64,000 bases of DNA from Linum tenue (lineage: Eukaryota; Streptophyta; Magnoliopsida; Malpighiales; Linaceae): positions 36,543,587 through 36,607,586 of the forward strand of contig CAMGYJ010000007.1 in the NCBI GenBank assembly GCA_946122785.1. The letters are read 5' to 3'. Positions within the stretch are counted from its first letter, which is position 1; each line of letters starts with the position of its first letter. The position numbers and the translations under genes were made by a program. The notes beneath the pieces were generated by a model. It ran no database searches. It was not told where the DNA came from and saw only the letters and a program-made list of their open reading frames with translations. This document shows positions 1 through 9,668 of this stretch, piece by piece.

Positions 1-43
1 GCTCTAGTTGGGGTTTCATTGTGGTGTAGTTTCGTGCGAGTCA
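1..43 (+). repeat. 3' end of the 5' LTR of the outer Athila element
   Basis: It ends in CA directly before the short spacer and primer-binding site, and 41 of 43 bases match 23960-24002. The rest of the LTR lies outside the window. Confidence 0.85.
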
Positions 44-49
44 AGTTTT

Positions 50-68
50 TGGCGCCGCTGCTGGGGAT
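50..68 (+). promoter_or_regulatory. Primer-binding site, tRNA-Asp type, outer element
   Basis: Six bases after the LTR, a 19-base stretch beginning TGGCGCCG is complementary to the 3' end of plant tRNA-Asp except at two positions. The same site in the elements at 9645-9662 and 60262-60279 is unmutated. It would prime minus-strand DNA synthesis. Confidence 0.85.
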
Positions 69-546
69 AACGGTCTGTTATTCTGAAAAGTTGGTGGTTG
101 TTAATCTAGCTTTTAATTTCCAGTTTTGCAAGTGTGTGTTCTTTGTTTGTGCTAGACTTGGTGTTTTTCGATTGTGTGTAGGAGGTGCATGAACCGAAGC
201 AACCCGACACCCTCTCTATCACTTGAAGAGTGCATAAACCTGGCTCTCCGACTCCTAAGAAGCCTCGACTTCCATCGACGAAGTTGATGTGGTAGTCGTG
301 ACTCTTCGAAGTGGAAGAGAGGCCAAGGACCTACCCCCTAAGAAGAAACAGCTCGCAACAGAGGAGCAACAAGTGGGCGACAACCTCCCCTCGCAGCCAG
401 AAGCCACAAGTGACAGGGACCTCAACTCTACGACCCCTTAACCGACCTCTCAAGAATAGGATATCACTTGGACCCCTCAACCGGAGCAAGAAAAGAGGAA
501 AGCGACCCCAACTCTCCCTTACCCATCACGACTTCGCGATGACCGC
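69..546 (+). pseudogene. Leader and collapsed gag region of the outer element
   Basis: Only about 480 bases separate the primer site from the end of gag, whereas the intact relative at 6754-9525 has roughly 580 codons of Gag before the same point. No gag core domain or zinc knuckle can be read here in any frame. The stretch just before 547 still resembles the relative's sequence leading into protease, but out of frame. I infer a large internal deletion of gag. Confidence 0.6.
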
Positions 547-1140
547 ATGGCGGCAGAGTTCTCCCACTTCATGGAGTTGATGAATCCGTTGCATTTGAAC
601 ATCCCCTTTCTGGAGGGCGTCACCCATATGCCCAAGTATGCAAAATACCTGAAAGACCTCCTCACCAGCAAGAAGAAGCTCGAGGGGGTGGCTACGGTGA
701 GCTTGAATGAGGAATGCTCCGCCCTCGTGCAGAAAAACCTGCCCCCAAAACGCAAAGATCCAGGGAGTTTCACTATCCCTTGCTTTATTGGTGACGTATG
801 CATAGGAAAGTCCTTGGCGGACCTAGGAGCTAGCATTAATGTGATGCCCTATAAGTTGTTTAAAAAGTTAGAACTAGGAGAACTTAGGTCCACCATGATG
901 CACATTCAGTTAGCAGATAGGTCTGTAGTACGACCCAAAGGTGTTGTGGAGGACTTGCTCATAAAAGTAGGACCTCTCGTGTTTCCTGTGGACTTTGTTA
1001 TCTTGGACATTTCCTCATCTTGGGAAGGCCTTTATTAGCCATCGCCAAGGCCTTGATTGATGTGCATGGAGTTCAGCTGGTGCTTAGGGCAGGATAGGAG
1101 GAGGTCACATTCTCTATTGATGATAGCATGAAGTTGTCTC
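547..1140 (+). pseudogene. Gag C-terminus and aspartic protease, outer Athila element
   Basis: The frame from 547 to 1038 encodes the conserved segment before protease (MPKYAKYLKDLL), then the protease active-site motif DLGASINVMPYKLFKKL and the flap region (QLADRSVV...VEDLL). It aligns along its length with the intact protease of the element at 6754-9525. A small deletion after FVILDIS removes the residues before the LGRPFL-like motif and shifts the frame, giving the stop at 1036-1038. The remainder continues in another frame to about 1140 with a further stop. Its role would have been to mature Gag-Pol; it is now inactive. Confidence 0.85.
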
Positions 1141-1146
1141 GTTGCC

Positions 1147-2313
1147 ATGATGATTTTGATTACTGCGAAGAGGTTTTTGACTTCATGGATGCATTCGCGT
1201 CTGTGGGTGCCCTTTGAGGAGTGTTGTTTGGTAGGAACAGACGCCATAGACTCCCAGGAGGATGTTAGCCAATCCCTACAAGAACAAGAAGTGGAGGCAT
1301 TACCCTCAATGCCGAAAATTCCTACCTCTCTAGAGGAACCCCCCGAGTTGGAACTGAAACTGCTACCTCCTTACCTCGAGTACGCCTTTTTGAGGGATGA
1401 TGGGAAGCTTCCAGTCATCATCAACACCAATCTTACATCCGAGCATAAGGTAGAATTGATTGAGGTCTTCAAGCGTCACTAGAGGGCAATAGCTTGGAAG
1501 ATCACAGACATCCGGGGACATAGGCCAACCTTTTGTTCACACAAGATCCACCTGGAGGAGGGGGCCAAACCGGTTTGGCAACCGTTGAGGCGAGTGAATC
1601 CTAATTTGGAAGAAGTTGTGAAAGCAGAAGTGATCAAGCTGCTGGATGTCGGGATTATCTACCCTATATCGGATAGCCAGTGGGTGAGCCCAACCCAGTT
1701 GGCCCCTAAGAAGGGAGGAATGACGGTGGTAGCAAATGAAAAGGAAGAGCTTATACCAACAAGAACAGTGACGGGGTGGAGGGTGTGCATCGACTATCGA
1801 AGATTGAACGAAGCCAATCGAAAGGACCACTTCCCTTTCCCTTTCATTGATCAAATCCTAGACAGACTCGCTGGGCATGGTTACTACTGCTTCTTGGATG
1901 GAATTTCAGGGTACTTCCAGATCCCAATAGCCCCAGAAGATCAAGCCAAGACAACATTCACATGCCCCTTCGGGACCTTTGCTTACCGATGCATCCCGTT
2001 TGGATTGTGCAATGCCCCGACAATATTCCAGAGGTGCATGGTGGCCATCTTTGACAAGCTAGTTGGGGAGATAATGGAAGTATTCATGGAAAACTTTTCA
2101 GTGTTCGGAGATTTATTCTCTCATTGTCTGGCTAACTTGGAGAAGGTCCTTGAGCGATGTGAAGAAACCAATCTAGCCTTGAGTTGGGAGAAGTCCCATT
2201 TTATGGTCCGGGAGGGCATTGTGTTGGGTCACAAAATATCCAAGCATGGGATTGAGGTGGATCAAACCAAAGTTGAGACAATAAGCAAGCTACCTCCCCC
2301 AAAACACAGTTAA
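1147..2313 (+). pseudogene. Reverse transcriptase, outer Athila element (catalytic motif lost)
   Basis: The frame opens with the conserved lead-in to Athila RT (LEEPPELELKLLPPYLEYAF), is cut by one in-frame stop at 1480-1482, then runs through the fingers motif WRVCIDYRRLN and the palm motif GYFQIPIAPEDQ to VLGHKISKHGIEV. The catalytic position, which reads FMDDF in the related fragment at 54405-54641, is FMENF here, so both catalytic aspartates are replaced. The frame ends at 2313 in KLPPPKHS; after it the linker to RNase H is shifted and partly lost. Confidence 0.92.
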
Positions 2314-2456
2314 GGGCATAAGAAGATTCCTTGCGCATGTGGGGTTTTACAGATAAGACCTGAATTTACAAGAAGATTCCTTGCCCCATTCCTTTTCTTG
2401 AAGGAATGCTTTGATGCTTTCAACATCCTTAAAGAGAATCTCACCAATGCCCCATA

Positions 2457-2972
2457 ATGGTCTCACCAGATTGGAACCTCCCCTTCGAGCTCATGTACGA
2501 TTCTAGTGACTATGCCGTGGGAGCAGTTTTGGGTCAAAGGAGGGGTAGACACTTTCGACCTATTTGCTATGCCTCAAAGACACTGAATGATGCTCAAGAA
2601 AATTACACAACCACGGAGAAAGAGCTGCTAGCATTAATCTTTGCTTTCGATAAATTCATGTCTTATCTGGTGCTCTCCAAGGTTGTTGTCTACACATACC
2701 AATCTGCCATCCGCTTCTTGATGAGCAAGGCGGATGCCAAGCCCCGACTGATTCGATGGATCCTGTTGCTTCAAGAGTTCGATGTGGAGATCAAGGAGAA
2801 AAAGGGGACCGAAAACCTTGCATCTGACCACTTTCGCGGCTCAAAAGACCAGGGAGTAGCACTCATCCGAGAGAGATATATGACACTTTCCCCCGATGAA
2901 CGTATACTCGCCCTCGCCGCTGCAGAGAGTGTCGCCCCATGGTTTGCCTACTTCGCCAACTATCTGGTTTGA
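2457..2972 (+). pseudogene. RNase H domain, outer Athila element
   Basis: It encodes the Ty3/gypsy RNase H pattern: [41 protein letters not shown], then [14 protein letters not shown] and the tail before integrase. The third conserved position, normally VYTDH (still TDHS in the related remnant near 53995), reads VYTYQ, so the aspartate is a tyrosine. It is in a different frame from RT. It would have removed the RNA strand during reverse transcription. Confidence 0.9.
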
Positions 2973-3092
2973 AAGCAGTTACGCAAGGGAATGACTACAT
3001 ATTAGAGAAACAAGTTCTTCTCTGACCTCCGTGCTTACTTCTGGGATGACCCTCATCTAATTGGGGCCGATGGAGTCATTCGAAGGTGCGTA

Positions 3093-3401
3093 TTGGAGGA
3101 GGAGATGGAAGGTATTCTGAACCACTGTCATACGGGGCCAGTTGGGGGTCACCATGGAGGCAACCGAACTGCAAGAAAGGTGCTCCAGTCAGGATTCTAC
3201 TGGCCGAGCCTTTTCTGGGATGCCCACAAATTTGTGAGTCATTGCGACAAATGCCAAAGAACAGTTAATGCTTCTAACCGAAATGAGATGCCCCAAACAA
3301 TTTCTATCACTTGTGAGATCTTTCACGTTTGGGGCATCGATTTTATGGGACCTTTCCCCTCTTCTTTTGGTAACAAATACATCCTTGTGGTCGTAGACTA
3401 C
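3093..3401 (+). pseudogene. Integrase N-terminal part (HHCC zinc finger and start of core), outer element
   Basis: The reading frame has the integrase zinc-binding histidines (LNHCHTGPVGGHHGG) and the CDKCQ pair, then the start of the catalytic core with its first aspartate (WGIDFMGPFPSSFGNKYILVVVDY). It is cut at 3401 by the element inserted at 3402, whose first bases supply the stop codon. The rest of the gene resumes at 11237. Upstream, 2973-3092 is linker with frame damage. Confidence 0.9.
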
Positions 3402-4964
3402 TGACACGCTAAAACACAACACCTAACAATGGCCAAGTGTAACCACTGAAAGGGACTGCAGTATAGGCAAGTTTAATTATCAACCCGGGGTCTAGATCTA
3501 CTGCTTACTCCGTGATTCTCTATTATCTAGCAAACTAAGTCGAGTGAGTGTTGTTTAAAAGCAAAAGCAGTAAGAAAGCAGGAAATGGTTCGGTTTTCAA
3601 AAGCAGGTAAGAGTCACTCGGGATTGAGTCCCCCTAGCCCCTTGGTTAGGTTCAATTGCAATTCCCTGGGTTGATTTACTGTTGATTAGACTGCGGAAGA
3701 TCCGACAGTAGCTTGGAATCTCTTAAGCTGACCAAGCCCTCTCAGTCTAACTACCCGGCAGACGACTAGTCTTCACCGGGATAGAAAGCTGAAGCAATAA
3801 GCACAGAACTCCACTACTGGCGTCAAGAACACCAGTACAAAGCAGTAAACTGGCTAACTCTCGTATAGCCAATCTCCTACTATCGAATGAAGAGGCTCTA
3901 ACAACCTAATCAGATTCTATCTATCTCAGGTTGAAGCAGAAATTGAGACAAGCTGATCAGACTCAAATCAATTCATGAAACATGCATCATTCGATTAAAA
4001 TCAAACAATAATATCATCCCAAGTCATTACAATCAAATCCCTAACACAAGGAACTAGGGTTCTTCATACCCAAGTGAGAGAAAGGTTCTACTCCATAGAG
4101 AGAGAAAAGAAAACAGAAATCAGAGTAGCCATACTCATAAAGATGAGGAAAATCTGCTCTGGGATGTCAATCTTCACTCCTAGGGACGCAATCTGGGCTT
4201 CAATGATGAGAATTTCACTCCAAAATAGCTCCTAGGGTTTGTTCTTCGCTCTTTCTCTCTCTAAAACTCTGTTTTTGCCCAGAAAATCGAATTTTCCTCT
4301 CCTTGGCTCGAATCTGCCTTCAAAAACCCGACTCTGGGCGAATTACGGGCAGAATTACGGCCGTAATCACTTCCTGCCCGTAATTCACACCAAAACGCGC
4401 GTTTTACTTAAGCTGCAGGGGGAGAAGTTACGCCCGTAATTTCCCAATTACCGCCAGTAATTTGGGAATTACGGCCGTAATTCTTGGGGTCTTGCCCGTA
4501 ATTTTATCACCGCGAGGAAATTTTGGGTAGAAGGCTCGGCCAATAAATTACGGGCATGCCCTGGCCAATTACGGCCGTAATTAGGCAGGGGCTGCCCGTA
4601 ATTCTCTCTGTGCTTCTGTTCAAAGCTTCGTTTCTCCCTCGTCCGGACTCCAAATCAGTCGCCGTTTGAACCCAGACGCTCGTAGTCTCGTCCTCTTTCT
4701 TTTCATGACAAGCTTGCATGATTCTTTGTCCATAAAGTGAGGTAGAAATCCATTCTTCTTCAGGTCATACCCGAGTTTCTTCTCCCGAATCGTCGATTGA
4801 TCTTTGATTGACTTGAAACTTGCGCCTATGCTTCATTTTATGTGCTAGGACCTGAAATGTGACAAAGGAACACAACCTAGCGTAAAATAGGCCAAGGAAC
4901 AATCAATTCGAGCCAAAATGGGCAGGAAACCAGAGTGAAAACACGTGCAAATACGATGCTATCA
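3402..4964 (-). repeat. LTR (3' LTR by transcription) of the nested Athila-type element
   Basis: 1563 bp, TG...CA, matching 9669-11231 with one mismatch noticed. It carries three perfect 14-bp palindromes ATTACGGCCGTAAT (4354-4367, 4468-4481, 4568-4581) and several half-sites (ATTACGGGC or GCCCGTAAT) between 4340 and 4600. Short reading frames in it recur identically in the other LTR and are not genes. Confidence 0.95.
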
Positions 4965-4981
4965 AATTCCCCCACACTTAA
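4965..4981 (-). promoter_or_regulatory. Polypurine tract beside the 3' LTR
   Basis: Read on the - strand, a purine run TTAAGTGTGGGGGAATT abuts the LTR, the position and composition of a plus-strand priming tract. Just upstream on that strand is the GCTTGGGGACAAGCAAA motif, which the outer element also has before its own tract (17783-17800). Confidence 0.8.
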
Positions 4982-6753
4982 CTGTTTGCTTGTCCCCAAG
5001 CAAACCAAGTACTACACAAGGTAAGCTCACATAATTCAGTCAACCAACATCGGGGACAAGTCATAAAGGCACAGAACACGTGAATCAAACTGGTTTTCAA
5101 ACATCAACACATGAACAACTTTAACAGCAACCTGGACAACCACCACAAAGGACATTCGAGTGCAGCAAAATCGAGCAACGGAAGAGTTTTACCTTCTGTT
5201 CACCAACCAACCCAGACTTGACTCGACCACTCACTCAAAACAGTCAACTCATGCATCCAACTCAAGACATCAGAACAGAGACCGAGCAATCTAGGTCCTC
5301 ACCGGGGTACAAGAGTATAGAGAATATGAAAATGAATCACTCACTCTCGACCAGTGGGGTCAGGACAATTTAATGCGAAAAATGCGCATGCTATTTCTCT
5401 CAATCCCTAACATCTCTTCACCATGATGGCAGCCTCTAAATGCTAGAGTTCACATACATAATGTCATCACTAACTAATCAGGAGGTCTTAGACACAGGTT
5501 CAAATGACTGGCTAGGGTCTTGGACATGAGGAAAAAGCCTTTTAGGTGGTGGAAGTATTCATAGCAAAAGGTTCCACATTTCCCAACCACACAATCACAG
5601 TCAAACAAACTGGTATTTCCTTTCTGCTATTCTGCAATACTCAACATCTCAAGAGCACAAGAGCGAAGGAGGCATACTAAACATCAGCATTTCCAAGCCA
5701 GACTGCTAAGAAACACTACTTAATGGGCATTATTCAGACTTTTGGTAGTGGCTCTCTTTTGCTTTCAAATTTTCTTTGTTTTTCTTTTATTTTTCTTTTC
5801 ATTTCTTAAGAGAGCCGCCACTCCTGCACAAATTTCAAACACCTGCCCAACTTTTAAGCACAACCTCCAACACTCCCATAGACTTTAGCAGGAACAGCAG
5901 AGAATATGTAACAACCACTCTGTGGAACCTTCTAAAAGATGCAACAAGGGTGATTTTTCATTATAGACCAAAAGAAAGGATAACACACGGCTCAAAGGGG
6001 CTGACTAGGGGATATGACACATCAGGACAGTCAGTTTTTGGGCGTGGGCTAATCCTATGCCCCCATCATCTTAGCTAGTGACAACGTGAATGCTACACAT
6101 CATGGAAGAGGGATCTATCGCACAAGAAAGAAACGAGCAGGCTCAAATCTCACATGGCTACCTATATGCTCTATCTCACATTCTGATACCCTGAACTAGA
6201 TGCATAAACGATTGTCAAGAACAAGTAATCGATCCAAGTCACAGTTGGTAAGCAAACAGTTGAAAAAATGAAACCCTACATCGTTCTACTGCACATCTCA
6301 GTCCTCATCATAGGTTGTCCTAGTCACCAACAAGTTGTCATGCATTAATCCGAAAACCGTTCAATTCATCAATCAAAACACAGTGCCAATATGATCAAAC
6401 AGCAGTACTCGGAGCCCTCAAATCATAAGATTCGGACAGCGGACTAGGCTCCAAGCACACAGACATATATTCCAACCGATATAAAACATCCCCCCACACT
6501 TAAGCACGACATTGCCCTCAATGGAGCAGAGGGAAAGATAAGGGGAACGATGTTACCGGGTAAGAACACTGCTGGGGGACTGGAAGTGGACCAGTCGGCG
6601 GGGCTAGCATCAGCAAAACACACTGGGTGATAGAAACCATAGTTCCAAGTGGATAAACCGACAGAAACAAACAAAAGAAAAACAAACCTTGGTGGGGTTG
6701 CCTCCCCACAAGCGCTTCTTTACCGTCTTTTAGCTGGACGCCAGTATGGATGC
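4982..6753 (-). other. Noncoding 3' tail of the nested element, with a second polypurine-like motif
   Basis: No credible ORF spans this 1.8-kb stretch. On the - strand the stop codon at 6754 is followed by AGCGCTTGTGGGGAGGCAACC (about 6693-6713), a motif that also follows pol in the outer element (11969-11990). Next come CCATTGAGGGCAATG and a polypurine-like CTTAAGTGTGGGGGG (6490-6504). The stretch at 5980-6070 resembles 16500-16620 of the outer element, so the two tails are homologous. Confidence 0.7.
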
Positions 6754-9525
6754 TCAGGGAAGTGTAGGATCAGGTGCCTTCAAGAGCGGATCCACATCGC
6801 TCTTGAGGTACAGCTTCAACTGGTGGCCATGGACGCGACGAATGTGGCCACCTGCATTTGCCAGCTCGACTTGGCCATCCGGCAGGATGCAAGCGAGTGA
6901 ATACTCGGATGGCCAAGGTGGGGGCGGGACCAGCTCATAGTGGTCTCCGGCTTTCTTTCGAGCGGGCTTAGCTGCCTGCAGTTTCGGCCGCCACTCCTCC
7001 TTGATCTGTTCTTTGGGTGACGGAGTGGTCCGGAGTGGCGGCGAAGGTGGGGGAGGCGGGTCCTGCAAAATAGGCAGCACAGAAGGATACACGACAGACT
7101 CGTGTTCCTGGTGAGATACAGCATGCAGAGGTAACGAAGCAGGTATAGTGTTAGCAACAGAAAATGTTATTCGCTCCTCGCCATCCCTCAGAACTAAGGT
7201 CCCATCATGCACATCTATGAGAGCCTTGGCGGTGGCCAGGAAAGGCCTTCCCAGTATAAGAGGCACTTCTGTGTCCTCACTGATGTCCAGGATAACAAAA
7301 TCCACAGGATATGTGAATTTGCCAACCTTGACCAGAAGGTCCTCCACTATACCCCTAGGATGCACTACCGATCTGTCAGCTAATTGAAGGGTCATCCTAG
7401 TAGCACGGGGTTCACCTAGGCCTAGTTTCATGAACAATTTATATGGAATAACATTGATACTAGCACCTAAATCCGCCAAGGACTTCTCTACATGCAATTT
7501 ATCAATAGAGCACGGGATAGTGAAACTACCTGGGTCCTTTTTCTTCTGCGGAAGCTTGTTCTGCAGAATAGCCGAGCACTCCTCGCTGAGCTCCACAGTG
7601 GCCAGCTCACTCAGCTTCTGCTTCTTTGAGAGAAGCTCTTTAAGAAACTTCGCATACTTCGGCATTTGCGATAGTGCCTCCAGGAAGGGCACTTGGACAT
7701 TCAGCTTCTTGAGCATGGCCATGAAGTTCGCGAACTCCGTCTCCAGCCTGTCTCTGTGCAACCGAGTAGGGAAAGGGAGTTTAGGGACATACTCCTTCAC
7801 TACTGGTTGCGGTTTAGGTGCAGGCACCTCATCCCCCTTCTCTACTTCCTGTTCAACCGCTGGAGATGCTGCAACAGGGCTTTCTCTCTCCGGTTCCCGA
7901 GCAGGGGGATCAACAGTCATCTTGCCACTCCTGGTCATGATGGCATTGCAGCGCTCATTCGGGGTCGGCGAGTGAGGAATGGTCTGCGCTGGTAGAGTAC
8001 CAGGCGCCCTTTGAGCCACTGCCTGGGCCACGCTCCCCAGCTGGGTCTGGATATCCTGCAAAACAGCCTGTGTATTCCTCTGACCAGCTTCAAGAGCCAG
8101 AAGTTTCCCCGAGGCCTTCTCCATGAACTGCTCAAAGGTGTTGAACTTCTGAGCACTGGTACTGGCTAGAGAACCCACCAAGTCCCGCAGGTCAGCCATC
8201 TGATCATTCTGCACGGGGGCAGCAAGGGCTGCACCTGGCTGCTGATAAGGGCGCGGCTGTGTTTGAGCAGCATGCCCCTGCATGGGCTGATAGAGAGACT
8301 GTTGTTGCTGCTGGAATTGCCCCTGTCTGGGCTGATATGATGGCCTCTGGAAGCCCGGTGGTCCCTGTGGAGCTGGTGGTCTGGGATTTGGCCCAGCCCA
8401 GGAGAAATTAGGATGCTGGCGCCACCCCTCATTGTACGTGTTGCTGTAGGGGTCATTGCGCCTGACATTGTTGATGAAGTTCACCTGCTCCTGGGGTGTG
8501 GTCGATTCCTTCATCGCCTGGCAGTCTTCCACCATATGATGGGTGCTCTCGCACCACTGGCAGAGCATCGCCTGCTGCTGTCCGGTCCCTGGAATCATCC
8601 CGGAACGATCGATAGCTGAGACCAGCTTCGATACTACCTGCACCAAATCAGATGACTGGGTGCCCACAGCATGCACACCCCGGCCTGGTACTCTCCTCGA
8701 TCTCCTGGCAGTGCCCCAATCATAACCATTCTCCGCCATCTCTTCAAAGAGTTGATTCAGCTGTGGCGGGGTTTTGGTCAGCATGTTCCCGCCACAAACC
8801 GAATCGATCAGCTGCTTGTCCTCCGGGAAGAGGGCGTGATAGAAGGTGCCCACCTTGAACGCATCGTTGAAACCATGATTGGGGCACCTGAGGAAAAGGC
8901 TGTTGTACCTCTCCCATGCATCCCTGATGGTCTCATCCTCATCCTGAGCAAAATGTGTAATCTGCTTCTGGAGATCAGCTGTCTTGGATGGAGGATGGTA
9001 GCGGGTGAGGAACTTGTCCGCCAGGTTGGCGAACGTGGTGATGGAGCCCGGAGGTCGAGTGTCTAGCCACTCCTTGGCCTGCCCCTCCAGAGTGAATGGG
9101 AAATACCTTAGCTGGATGGCATCTGCTGGTACCCCATTGATCTTGATTCCATCGATGAGCTCGTGGAATCGCCCGAGATGTGATCGAGGGCACTCTCCCT
9201 CCTTACCACGGAACACCACTGAACCGCGCAGCATGGTGATCACGGAGGTGCTCACCTCAAAGTTGTTGGCTGGGACATGAGGGTGTTGAATAGGTGACCT
9301 CATGTCCGCAGCCCTAGCGGCCCAGTAGGATCCCATGGTCTGCTCCTCTGGGATCATATCACGGTTCTCTGGATCAGCCATCTCGCCTTCTTCTTCTTCT
9401 AACGGCAGCTGTGGTAGCTCCTCCTCCGCAGCCAGTCGTGCCTTTAGAGCCCGCTTGAAGTTCCTGCAAGTTCGTTCAAGCTCCTGGTCTAACGGTAGTA
9501 GATCTCCCGACTGGCTACGGGTCAT
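6754..9525 (-). CDS. Gag-protease polyprotein fused to an integrase-like C-terminal tail (923 aa)
   Basis: This is one uninterrupted frame from ATG at 9525 to TGA at 6754. It starts with an acidic N-terminus, then a retrotransposon Gag core (about residues 100-270, with KEWLDTRPPGSI and FLTRYHPPSK). A CCHC zinc knuckle, CQWCESTHHMVEDC, lies near residue 330, followed by a Pro/Gln-rich stretch and a probable coiled coil. The protease has its active site DLGASINVIPYKLF near residue 683 and LGRPFLATAKALIDVHDG. After a proline-rich linker the last about 45 residues (ILPDGQVELANAGGHIRRVHGHQLKLYL) look like the end of Athila integrase. I infer that a deletion removed RT, RNase H and the integrase core and left one frame. 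It should form capsid-like particles and cut itself. Confidence 0.93.
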   Translation of the reverse strand: MTRSQSGDLLPLDQELERTCRNFKRALKARLAAEEELPQLPLEEEEGEMADPENRDMIPEEQTMGSYWAARAADMRSPIQHPHVPANNFEVSTSVITMLRGSVVFRGKEGECPRSHLGRFHELIDGIKINGVPADAIQLRYFPFTLEGQAKEWLDTRPPGSITTFANLADKFLTRYHPPSKTADLQKQITHFAQDEDETIRDAWERYNSLFLRCPNHGFNDAFKVGTFYHALFPEDKQLIDSVCGGNMLTKTPPQLNQLFEEMAENGYDWGTARRSRRVPGRGVHAVGTQSSDLVQVVSKLVSAIDRSGMIPGTGQQQAMLCQWCESTHHMVEDCQAMKESTTPQEQVNFINNVRRNDPYSNTYNEGWRQHPNFSWAGPNPRPPAPQGPPGFQRPSYQPRQGQFQQQQQSLYQPMQGHAAQTQPRPYQQPGAALAAPVQNDQMADLRDLVGSLASTSAQKFNTFEQFMEKASGKLLALEAGQRNTQAVLQDIQTQLGSVAQAVAQRAPGTLPAQTIPHSPTPNERCNAIMTRSGKMTVDPPAREPERESPVAASPAVEQEVEKGDEVPAPKPQPVVKEYVPKLPFPTRLHRDRLETEFANFMAMLKKLNVQVPFLEALSQMPKYAKFLKELLSKKQKLSELATVELSEECSAILQNKLPQKKKDPGSFTIPCSIDKLHVEKSLADLGASINVIPYKLFMKLGLGEPRATRMTLQLADRSVVHPRGIVEDLLVKVGKFTYPVDFVILDISEDTEVPLILGRPFLATAKALIDVHDGTLVLRDGEERITFSVANTIPASLPLHAVSHQEHESVVYPSVLPILQDPPPPPSPPLRTTPSPKEQIKEEWRPKLQAAKPARKKAGDHYELVPPPPWPSEYSLACILPDGQVELANAGGHIRRVHGHQLKLYLKSDVDPLLKAPDPTLP

Positions 9526-9644
9526 GCACTACCTGCACACAGTCAGCAGAAACAACCCGTGAAGGCACACAGGTGGAAAAGAAAAATGCAATAAAGAAAA
9601 AGCTAGAGTAACAAATTATCACGTTTCCCCAATAACCTAGAGGG

Positions 9645-9662
9645 TCCCCGGCAACGGCGCCA
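9645..9662 (-). promoter_or_regulatory. Primer-binding site, tRNA-Asp type, nested element
   Basis: On the - strand, TGGCGCCGTTGCCGGGGA begins six bases after the LTR end. It is the exact complement of the last 18 bases of plant tRNA-Asp as I know it. The gag ATG lies about 120 bases downstream, so the leader is short. Confidence 0.9.
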
Positions 9663-9668
9663 AAAACT

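Noticed and set aside
50..68. tRNA-Asp gene fragment
   Set aside because: Only the complement of the tRNA 3' end is present, next to an LTR; this is a primer-binding site.
4239..4719. Short frames in the LTR (also at 10506-10986)
   Set aside because: They occur in both LTR copies at the same offset and lie in the palindrome-rich part; no protein feature.
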